From Brienomyrus brachyistius (taxonomy: Eukaryota; Chordata; Actinopteri; Osteoglossiformes; Mormyridae): a stretch of 64,000 nucleotides of DNA. Both the position numbers and the translations under genes were made by a program. A model generated the notes under the pieces. That model saw only the letters and a program-made list of their open reading frames with translations, was not told the origin of the DNA and ran no database searches. Positions 51,501 to 63,500 of the stretch are shown here, one piece after another. Numbering within the stretch: the stretch's first letter is position 1; every line of letters starts with the position of its first letter. The stretch lies in assembly GCF_023856365.1 (NCBI RefSeq), contig NC_064534.1, positions 9,692,536 through 9,756,535 on the forward strand, given 5' to 3'.

Positions 51501-54500
51501 CTGCTTACAGCCGGACGCAAATCTGCAAATTCATATGAGATCGAAGCTCGTCTCATCGCACGCCAGCCACTTCACGGGGGGGGGGTCACGTCAACCAGGC
51601 CTCTGGCCTGCCGCCATGCCGATCTGACCCAGAACAAACTCCCCAGGGAGAGCGGCCCTCGCCATCTGCTCTCCTCTGCTGCTCCTCCGCCTCCTCCTAC
51701 CGGGGGAGTGGGGGGGTCCAACCCCAAACCTGTGCCCTTTACTCCTCAACCCTGTTTACCTGCTGCCCCCCCCCACAGGGATTAGGGTCATAAACTCCGG
51801 GAGGCAACTGTACCCCCCCCCCCCCCCCCCCACCCTCACCCCATTATCCCCGGAGAATGCGGACGCGGCTCTGAGCTGTAAAAGTGAGGCGCCGCCAGGA
51901 AGGGAAGGTGTCTGGGCTGTTCGGGGCCCCATGATGCCGTGCAAAGGGAGGACGGGAGCGGGGGGTGGAGGGGAGGGGGTGTCAGAATCTCATAGTCACT
52001 GACAGCCAGCACCATACAAATGAAAACAGCTTTAAGAGGAAAATTGGCATGAGATCCCAGGTCCTGTAACACTGTAAGGTAGGAAAAATCCAGCTTTAAG
52101 CCCCCCCCCCGGCCCAAGAAGGACTGACTGCTAGCGAGGGGGGAGGCGGCCCTAACAACCGAGTCAGTGTCAAAGGCAGTGATAAGGTGTGGGGGTTCTC
52201 TCTAACCTTGTCCGTGCTGCCCTCGATGTAGGCGGACACTTCATCGACGGTGAGGGCGGGGCCTTCGCCACGCGGCACGATGGTGGATATGCGCTTCAGC
52301 AGGTTGGACAGGTCTGCCGACACCGTGCTCGTCTTGTAGCTGTCGAACTCCGGCAGCGTCTTGGGCTTGAAGTACTCGAACATGAAGAGCGCATCGGCCC
52401 ACTGCAGCTCCACCTGCTGGACGAGGGCGGGAGCGCCGACCCCCAGGAGCAGAGCGTGAGTCAAGAGGAGACGAGAGCATGAAACTGGTCCGGACGTCCA
52501 CCCGACCGTGATGGAAAAGCTGGCGTCCGACATGCGAGAAGTGAAATCTGGGTAACATACCTCAGTGAGTCATTAATAACCAAGGACTTACATACAGGAA
52601 GATTAAACTTAGAGTTAGACACGAGGCAGAAACGTTCGAAGAAAGAGTTGAAAAACCGTAACTATGCCCCCCATACAGATGTGAACCGCAACACAACATG
52701 TCACAGCAACATACTGTCACGCAGCACCAGCTGTATCCCAAACACACAGACATTTACTGTGGCACATGCGACTCTCTCTCAATTCTTATAAATAGTTTTG
52801 GTCAACGGATTTTTACTTTCTTTTTGTTTCACAGATCAAAACGTGAATCTTACAATATTGTCCGTGCTGAATTCATATATCCGAACAGAATTGACTTATT
52901 ACACAAGGATTTTGAGTGACACACCATTAAACCTCATGCTGCACATATTTACAGTATATGTGCTTGGTGAATGTGATTTATCTAAAGGGTAGAAGTGTAT
53001 GATTTTCTGCTGCTGCTGGCCTCAGGAACGTCCCTTAAGGGTCCAGAAGTCAGCCAGCACACTGGGATTCCTCCTGCCTTGATATCGGTTTTCCATATCA
53101 GAGACAGAGCAGCCCCCCTGTCTCAATGTGTTCAAACATGATACAGCCTGTAAACTCTGGCAAGACACACTTACAGCACTTTGCGCCCTTCTGTAAAGTG
53201 CTAAAAATGTTCAGAAACAGAATTCAACTCATTTTTCCTAAATCGTGCCCATACAGTCTTCATAAGGAATTACATACTACAAATAGAGCCTAAAAATGAC
53301 GTCACTGAAAACTATGGGTGAGAGCAAAATTCTGATTGCATTTGTTAAACCTGCACCAAAAGGTTTAGAAAAGACCACCCTTACTCGTTTCATACTCAGA
53401 TTTTCGTTGACAAATGTTGCTTGAAATACCCATGTTTGACACATTTTATAATAGTTGTAACAAAATTGGCAGTTTCTCAAAAACCTTATGGGATCTGTTA
53501 GTATTTCTGCGATCAAAAAAAAAACATCCATTCATCCGTGTTCCAGAAGTGCTAATCTGATTCACAAAATAAATAAAAACATGAGATTACAAACAAAAAC
53601 ATAGATTTAAAAAATGTAGATTTAAATGTGACAAGGATTCCAAAGGCAGACCGTTGAATACTGTGAAGGAGGCCATGCAGCAGGCCGGGGGAGAGGGGAG
53701 CTAATGGCCATCAGTAAATTCCTCATTGACCTGCAGACATCCCAACAGGGCTGCTGTAACATCAGGCTAGCAGCCCCAGTGGCTGACAGCTGCCTCCTAT
53801 TTCCCCAACCGCCCTCAATGCCTGCCCAGTCGGAGGCTGCTGTATCCTCGCACTGTCTTTTAGAGAGACACACATCTTCCCACATAAGTGTAAGGGTCAC
53901 ATGTCCAGGTAGGAGGTGATGTCATGGGGTCAGCTGATCCCCCAGCCCCCGCCCATTCCTGCTACTGCCTGCTTTGTTCCTCTGTTTATTCTCTTGCCGT
54001 TCTCTTCTTATTTTAACCACTAAATGTGCTCCAGTGCTGAATTATTAACAGCGGAATGCAGCGGCACTGAGACGGTGCCTCAGTGTGCCCGCCCATCCCT
54101 TCCGGAACCTTCTCCTTCTTGAGAGATTTGATCCATTTGCTTTATGTGTGGTCTAGTGTTTTCCGCACGACCGGCATCTCCGCGACGGACTACGTGCCCA
54201 CAGAAAGGGTCAGCTGGTCACCAGCGGCGCGTGGCTGCCTACCAACCCCAACGCCGGCTGCTTCTACACGTTTCCTAAACCTGAACAAACAAGTGGTGAT
54301 ATTTTTATGCAGAAAAGGTCTGATTTTCCAGCTTATTCTGACGCTGTCTTTCCAGAACACTGCCAACATTTCCTCACAATGCTTCCCCTTCGCCAGATGA
54401 CTCTATCTTCATCCACCAACAGATCACGAGGCAGTAACTTTACAAGCGTGTTCAAGACCCGAAATATTCGGATCCCATCACGTCCTCCGTCTCGCACCGC

Positions 54501-57500
54501 AGGTGTGCGACAGCCGGATGGACAAACTTTCCACTAGAGGAGACAGGGGGTGAAAATGTGGAGGTCAGACGGGCACAAACAAAGACCAGAAAACTCGAGT
54601 TGCCAAGGTCACTGCCATGGGGCCACACAGCGCCCCCTTTTGGCCACAGAGACTACTGGTCTCTCTTTAACCCCTCCTTGGCATTTGGAAGCTGGTGGAA
54701 GCTCTTCACCCGCCTGTGGTGGTATGACACCGTCATCGACAGGAAGCGAGAGGAGTACAGACTACGGGGTCGGGCCAGACCTTCCAGAAACAGGGAGGCG
54801 GGTCACGCCGTTGCATCCCGCCATGCTGCACCGCTGAGCCGTGCCCCTGTCTCTGCCCCCCCCTCTTATCCTCTGCTGCTGAGGGGGTCGCAGGGTGATG
54901 AATTCAGCATTTTCTGGCACCATAAGCACCTTTTCCATGACATAACCCCACCCCATAAACAAAGGGCAGAAAGGTTGTGCCAGAACACGCTGTCGGATGG
55001 TGCAAATAGGGCACAGGGGCTCACTCATGGCAGAGCTAATGCATCCATCACCCTGCTGCGGGCACAGAGACACAAACACACACACACACACACACACTCA
55101 AAGAATGAGACGACCATTCCAGTTCTTCCCTTTCTCAATAAAACACGGGTCCCTCCACTAAATGCTTGTTCAGAGAGGCCTGCAGATAATTAATCTCATT
55201 CAGGTTCCCTGAGAGAAAATCAATCACACTCCTATTGACTTGTTTGTTAGTCCAACCCCCGGTGTTGCTCTCGCGGGGTAGCCATCGCCTAATGGCTAAG
55301 CACTCAGTGTTTGTTACCTAATAAACTCCCCCATCAGCTCCTCAGAGACCCTCGGACCCCCTGCGCAAATCAAATCACTAACTCAGGGTTCCCTCTGGTG
55401 GCCCATCTAAAGCACTACACCTCATACATTGAAAACCAGCAAATTTAGGTGAGCGGCTGGGATGGGGTCTGGACTGGCGGGGGGGGGTACAGACAGGAAT
55501 GGGATTTGTGGGACCTACATTTACATACAGATCTTTCGCATGATTACTTCGTAACTCTTATCTCTCAAAGGAGAAGAAACGCATTCCTGGATTTCCCTAG
55601 ATTAAAAAATAATGGTTTTTTCATTCCTATAATTAAAGAAACACTGGCAGCTAGCAGTTTATATGAAAGCATCATACTAAATACAGTAGTAGCATGTAGT
55701 ACAGGGATGACTGAGCATCCTAGCTGTGCAGCGCCCCCTGGTGTCGGTGTGGGCACCTGCTGGGCCGAATGCTCCTCCAGGTAGCGCGCCTTGCTCTTCT
55801 TGCTAGGGTAGGCATACAGGCAGTAGAAGCACTGCTCCAGGGCCGTCTCCAGCTCCTCCTTGTAGGGGTGAGTGTCCTCGCCCATGGAGGCTGCCAGCTC
55901 TTTCTGTAGCACCCGCACCTGGGTGGGGCGGGCGGGTAACATGGGAGTGAGGAGACAGACAAGAGAAGGGGAGAGACCCAGAGGGAATCTGGGAGTTGGA
56001 GGAGCAGAGGAGGGACCCAGAGGGAAACTGGGAGATGGAGGAGCAAGGAGAGGAACTCAGAGGGAAACGGGAAGATAGAGGAGCAAGTGGTGGAACTCAG
56101 AGGGAACCAGGAAGATAGAGGAGCAAGGGGAGGAACTCAGAGGGAACCAGGAAGATAGAGGAGCAAGGGGAGGAACTCAGAGGGAACCAGGAAGATAGAG
56201 GAGCAAGTGGAGGAACTCAGAGGGAACCAGGAAGATAGAGGAGCAAGGGGAGGAACTCAGAGGGAACCAGGAAGATAGAGGAGCAAGGGGAGGAACTCAG
56301 AGGGAACCAGGAAGATAGAGGAGCAAGGGGAGGAACTCAGAGGGAACCAGGAAGATAGAGGAGCAAGGGGAGGAACTCAGAGGGAACCAGGAAGATAGAG
56401 GAGCAAGGAGAGGAACTCAGAGGGAAACGGGAAGATAGAGGAGCAAGTGGTGGAACTCAGAGGGAACCAGGAAGATAGAGGAGCAAGGGGAGGAACTCAG
56501 AGGGAACCAGGAAGATAGAGGAGCAAGGGGAGGAACTCAGAGGGAACCAGGAAGATAGAGGAGCAAGGCGAGGAACTCAGAGGGAACCAGGAAGATAGAG
56601 GAGCAAGGGGAGGAACTCAGAGGGAACCAGGAAGATAGAGGAGCAAGGGGAGGAACTCAGAGGGAACCAGGAAGATAGAGGAGCAAGGGGAGGAACTCAG
56701 AGGGAACCAGGAAGATAGAGGAGCAAGGAGAGGAACTCAGAGGGAAACGGGAAGATAGAGGAGCAAGTGGTGGAACTCAGAGGGAACCGGGAAGATAGAG
56801 GAGCAAGGGGAGGAACTCAGAGGGAACCAGGAAGATAGAGGAGCAAGGGGAGGAACTCAGAGGGAACCAGGAAGATAGAGGAGCAAGGCGAGGAACTCAG
56901 AGGGAACCAGGAAGATAGAGGAGCAAGGGGAGGAACTCAGAGGGAACCAGGAAGATAGAGGAGCAAGGGGAGGAACTCAGAGGGAACCAGGAAGATAGAG
57001 GAGCAAGGGGAGGAACTCAGAGGGAACCAGGAAGATAGAGGGGCAAGGGGAGGAACTCAGAGGGAACCAGGAAGATAGAGGAGCAAGTGGTGGAACTCAG
57101 AGGGAAACGGGCAGATAGAGGAACAGAGGAGAGACTCACATAGAACTTGAGAAGCGCCCCGTCCGAGTTGCAGCACCAGGAGCGTCGGCCCAGGTATTCA
57201 TGGGCCGTGTTGAGCAGCATCAGGGAGGAGGGCAGCATGGGCCGGTCGGGGTCGTCTGTGAAGACAGAGCGCGTTTAGGTGGGGGGGGGGGGGGGGGTAC
57301 ACTCAGGGAGACATACAGGCACACAATCTCATGCAAGCACCCACCGTCCTCGTCTTGAGCAGGAATGTGCTGCCGCAGCAAGGAGTCGAAGGCGGCCTCC
57401 TCCTGCTTGATGATGCGGTACAGAATGATCCAGGGCAGCACGGAGGAGAAGTGCGCCTCCTTGAGGTCATCCAGCTGCGACATGCTGTAGTCAATCAGCT

Positions 57501-60500
57501 GGGGGGGTTACAGGGACATGTTAATGTCATCATCAGCGTCATCATCATCAGGTCACATTCATATCTATTCACACAGAAAGATCTGAGCTGGGTTCAGTGA
57601 CTGTGTGATCCAGCTGGGATTGTCGCGCTCACACCTGAATGAGGTTCCCCGTTAGCCGAGCCAGGCTGGCGGCCCGCGGCGGGGTGCTGAGCAGCTGGGG
57701 GTCCCGTGAGAAGCAGAGCTCGATGCCCTCCAGCATGTGCGTGATGGCTGCTGCCCACTCGTCCCGGGCGGAGGAGGAAGAGGAGGAAGGTGGGGAGAAA
57801 CTGCTGAGCTGCTGCACGGCCTCGTGCAGCGCCACCTCTGAGCACTCCAAGCACTGCGCCAGGTCCTCTTGTCGCAGCAGGGAGTTCTGCCACCAGCGTC
57901 CACGGAGGGGGGCGCCAAAGAGGACCAAGAGATTTAAAGAAAATGGAATTTGTTTTAGTAATAGACACCTTGGCCGCACTGCCAACCTTGTATTGGATAG
58001 AGGGTGTAGAAGAGGTAGGGAGGGATGGATGGAGGGATGGACGAACAAATAAAAAAAGGACAAAAATAAACTGGCATAACCAGAGAAGCAGGATTCTGAT
58101 TAATAATGCAAATGTCACACACTCCAGCGCACCACTGGTGCGGCTGATTCCTCCACTGACATCCATACTGTCGCAGGAAACCAGCAGGCCATTCACGCAT
58201 GAATGAGACTGCAATTAAAAAAAAATCCTGATGCCGGGGGTTTAGCTGGCGCTAAACACCTACAGACTCAGGATACATTTCAGCATTTTGGTCACTGATA
58301 TCTTGGTCTGTAAATAAGCGTTCAGGATAAGCTTTGGATGCATATACATGTAATGTGTGGGTACATATAAGCAAAGGGTTGGTGCACCGAATGGGAGAAG
58401 GGATATGGTGAGCAAGTCTCTCCCCCCCAGTACCCGCCCCCCACCCCCGACATCCCCTGTACCTGCAACAGCAGCAACTGAGCGGGTCTCTCGGGGACGG
58501 AGCTAGCGAACTCCAGGGCCTTGACCCGGGCGGAGACTGAGCTCAGCGTCGGCCGCAGCAGACGCACGACAGAACCATAGTCACCGGCTTCGAAGAGCCG
58601 CTGAATCTCCTCCAGGGACTGGCAGCGCTCCAGGGACTTCAGCTTCTTGTCGATCTGGGGGGGGGGGGGGTAGCGATGCATTTCAAACCAGAGCTGAAAG
58701 TCCGCAGAGGTCAGCCTCCCATTTTGTAGGCATGCAGTTTAGCCTGGAGCATGACTGTCTGGGAGTGATGACTTCGCATTTTAGCTCTGATTGGCTAATG
58801 GCAATCCAACCTGATATGCTATTGGTGCGTTCGTAGCAAGTCCTACCCAACCGAGACTGCTGAACCCAGACCTATATTTCAATAAGGAATATCTCCAAAC
58901 CTCAGTATAATACAAGTAAAAGCCCAGAAAGACCTCAATTTTGACTGGACTGAAAGAAACATGTACTAAACATGTAATGACAATATAGTATAGCTAGACA
59001 GTTATGCCTGCCCTGCCCACTGCCCCCCCCCTTCCTATCTCGCCAACTAACCTCATCCACAGAGATGGTCCCATCCATGTGCAGATTGGGCAGGTAGATG
59101 GTGTACTTGCGGCCCTCGCCGCCTGCTGCCTGTCTGGCCGATGGACTCTGCAGCATCTCAGCACAGGTGTCGTAGCTGTCCACCGCCTGCTCCATGTCGC
59201 CCTGCAGTGGAAATCACAGGTAACACACAGCGACCGGTAATCCAATAGTTCAATGAAAGAAAAGGTCCTTCACAGAAACACACGCCAGACACTGCAGCAC
59301 GTGGCCATCCCATAAACAGTAACCATGGGACTGAAAGCCTGTCAAAAATGTGCAATGTTTGCCAAGTGACTCAAGGGCGGAGTTTATTCTGTATTGGGCT
59401 CCAAGAGCTGCAATCAAGTATCGTAGGCCGAACATCCAAAAATATTACATCATCCACCCTTTGTGCTTTAAGAGAGGCTGCAGTTCACCCACATCCCACT
59501 AGGGGCAGAGTGAGACATGCCCTGAACACAAGCATGAAGCATGAATCAACCACAATTCTTTATAATTGTTTGCAGCAATTAACCTCCTAGTGAAAGTCTT
59601 TTCTTCCACTTTTATAGGTTTTAACCTTCAGTCTATTACCAGGGTCACACCCGTGGCTTCAACCTGCAACCCTCTGCTAATTCGGGTGCTTCTTGGAGGA
59701 AAGTATAATACCAGAACTCACCTGTAGGGCCAGAAAGCGAGCTTTGAGCCAGTAGACTCGCACCAGGTAGGCCAGCCACCTGTCCCCGAAGAGGTCCCGC
59801 TGCGAGGAAGCCAGCGCCAGCTGCAGCAGGTCCCCCTGGAAGCTGGGCCCCGGGAAGAGGACCTGCTCGCCGTCGGGGCCTACCGGACCCTTCCGCGGGG
59901 ACACTGGAAACGAGGCACGCATTTGAAATTGTGTCGTCTAGCAACAACTGCCACTGCACGTCAAACAAAGGCTGCTGTGTCATTGACACAGGGACTCGCA
60001 TTGACAGCGGGCTGGGACCCCCGAACTTCAATTTGAGGGACATGCAGATCCGCGCTGCGAGTCCCTTACAGCATTTCAGCCAGTCGCCCACCGACAGTGA
60101 CGCAGAAAGCAATTAACGCAGCTAATAGCATAAACATCTTGGGAGAAAGGGAAACCGTTTCATGTCTAAAAACTAGTAATGGGTCTCATTTAAACTTCAC
60201 ACATTCGCAACAATAACGACGTGCTTAAGCAAATAAAATTGCTCAGTGCTTCCAGAAATTTTGGATTTCCAATCTACACGTACAGATGCTGCTTGAGTTA
60301 CGATGGGGTTACGTTCCAACGAACCCATCCTAAGTGGAAAATAACGCAAGTCGAATAGGAATATCATATGATAAGTAAATGAATAACCACTGTCACTGAA
60401 TAAGTATATAATTATAGTAACCAAATAGCAGTAACTGAAAAGCTAATGGATACAAGTTGATTTGGTTAAATACAGAAAAAAAACACCATGTGATATGTTG

Positions 60501-63500
60501 TTAGTCACTGTATGAGATGTTTTCGCTTACGATCACTACAGAGGCTAGAAGCGTGGCTGCTGCCATCGCCTGGCATATCGCTAAGCCCAGGAGCAGATCA
60601 AAGTTGACTACTGGATGTGCATCACTATCAAAATATTGCAAAACAAACCATCATCAAGCAAGTTATGTAAATAAAGGGCCGGCATGGTGAATTCAGTGCC
60701 GCCTGAAAGCTCCCGGACTGAAGGGGCCCTGCTGTGTGTGTGAAGCTCGAGAAAGAAACAGACAGACACACTGCTCAGACTCCTACCAGTTTTGCCCTTG
60801 GTCAGTGACCATCGCTCCAACTGCAGCTCCATGCACGAGAGGCTCATCACCATCATATCCTGCACAGGGAGAACCAATCAGCACTCAGGAAACATCAGCC
60901 AACTAATAAAAAAAAGCATCAACCTTTTAGCCAACCGATAAAAAAAAGCACCAACTTTTTAGCCAACCAATAAAAAAGCACCAACCTTTCGACCAACATT
61001 TTTGGGTGACAGACATAAATTCCTCTTTGCTGAAATTTGTGGAAAGCCCCCCCCCTCCACCCCCACAAAGTAACAAAGGCCCCACTGACTTTAACAGCAG
61101 AAAACGACACATTTCACAGCAATAGCTGGAGTATCAGATATCCAACCCTGATTCAACAGGTACTCTGCATTCCAACTCAGAACACCATCCCACACAATGC
61201 AGCCCCACTCCTAGTTACAACCCTATCATTTACACATCCAGCTCCACTAACAAGACCACACCCCCAAACTCCACCCCTACTGTCATAGCCACGCCCTCCT
61301 TACTCGGATGTGCTGGTCACTGCAGTCCCTGAGTAGTGGGTTGGGCAGCCCAATGCTGTGGCTCCTCCAGCAGTAGTATACATCGAGCACCACGGTGGAT
61401 AGCCCGGGGGGCCACTCCTGCAGGTACCGCCGGCCCACTGCCTTGAGGTAGCGCATCATCAGCTCCAGGATGCCGCCGTTTTGCTGGTTGTCAAGGAGGA
61501 AGCCGTGCACATCCTGGCGCTCTGCAGGTGAGCAATCAAAGTACAGTAAGTGACACATTATTTGCCCGCTCAGCCACGGCATTAATAGAGAATTAACCCA
61601 CTGAAGCGATTCTAGCTAAGTCTCCCCTCCCAGTTGTACAGCAGGGCCCCACCTTGAGCCATTTGTGCATCCTCCGCAGCACCCACTGTACAAGAACATT
61701 ATTATTTTAGATTTGCTCAAAATGTTTCCCTACAAGTAATCATGCTGTTCTGTGGGCGGTACGGAACAGCAACCAACCAACACATGACGGGTTGTGAGAG
61801 GCATCTGCAAACCGCCCACCTGACTCCATGACCATCACAGCGTCAAAGTGCAGGCTGCCGACGCCGCTGGTCAGCTGGGAGTCTGGCTTCACCTCCGACT
61901 GGGTCTCATAGGTGCCCAGGCTCTCCTCGTCGTCCTCCAGCTCAAACTTTTTCAGCCTGAGGAAGACATGCCGTCAGACCTTTACACTCCATTCCAGATG
62001 GTGGGGCTGCCCAACCACAAAAATATCCTCTTACCTTCTAAAAGCAGGTGGTTATATTCAGAATGGCGAACCCCTCCAGCATTCATTTACAAAGCTAAAC
62101 TTACTGATCCAAAGGATCTGGCTAAGAAATCTTGTTTAAGAGCTGAGCAGGGCCTTATGCCATTTGGGGATTAATCCTGTCCCTTATCCACTGCTCCATC
62201 CTCACAGACACTAATACTGAACTTAGACAGTGGCATCTCTCCATGCCTTCATCCCTCTCTTCCTTCATTCCTCCATCTATCTCTACTTTGCACCTGTACC
62301 ACTGCATGCCGTCATATTTCCTAACACAATCACTCTCACTGCACTGCCCATCCAGACTTTATGCTACCTCATACATATTTTGTGCAGAACCATTTTACAC
62401 ATATTTATAATTGATCTATAAATGTCTAAAGTATTATATCTGTATATATTTCTTTTGCATGCGGTTAGATGCTAATTGCGTTTCATTGGCTCTGTACCTG
62501 AACAATATCATTAAAGTTGAATCTAATCCATCTTCCATAAATGCTTATCCAGTACAGAGTCATGGTGAGCTTGGAGCCCATCCCAGGAAGTACTGGGCAC
62601 GAGGCAGGGGACACCCTGGAAGGCATGCCAGTCTGGGGAATCCCTGTGCTCTGATCAATTAGGAAACCTTGTAATTACAGATGTGGTTATATAATCAGCG
62701 CATCCTGCCGTCTCTCACAGGGGAAGGAGGGTTGCCAGGTCTGTCGGACCTGGAGCGGCGAATCCCCATTCCGCTTGCGTACCTGGAGGGTAGGAACTTG
62801 AGCAGCAGCTCTTGGAAGTCGATCTTCTCCTCCTTCTTGCACTTGGTGTTCCTGACGCGTGCCGAGCGCCGCTTGGCTGTCTCCCCGCTATCCTCCACCA
62901 CGCGCTTCCGCTTGGGGGGCTTCTTCGCCTTGTCACACAGGGAGGGGTCCAGTCCTGGAGGGGGGAGGGCACGAAGGAGAGGCCCGTCACGAGCCATACA
63001 CCATCATAGACACCCGGACATGCAGAACTAGTTACTGTCACAGCAAAATAAACCATGGACACTCGGGAAAGATGGCAGCAGCAGCTACAGACCTAGTGGG
63101 GGCGCTGTGGGTGCCGCCTCTAGCGGTGTTTGACTCTGGCCATTGTGAGGGAAGGTGGGGATGTGGGTGGGGACCAGCTGGTCCACGGTGGGTGGGGGTG
63201 GCAGGGACGGGCTGGTGGTGGCGCTGGACAGCGTCTGAATCACGCTGACTGGGGTGAAGGCCGGAGGAAGGGCGGGGGGGGTGCTCAGGGTCGCGGTACT
63301 CCGACAGGTCGATCCTGCGGCCCAGGCTGGGTCGGGGCGGCTCGCAGGTGGTCTGGTACCGGTACATGGCCAGCAGGCTCTCTCCCACACACATCCACCT
63401 AAGTGACCCAAATGAGCTGTCGTTATTATGCACTCCTCTTACCTCACTCATGGGAGTTTTACTTACACAAAAATCTTCCGAGGGCAGAATGAAAAATGAT

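Noticed and set aside
54558..55193. 211-codon plus-strand ORF
   Set aside because: No recognisable family, passes through a (CA)n repeat, GC-rich intron sequence; treated as chance.
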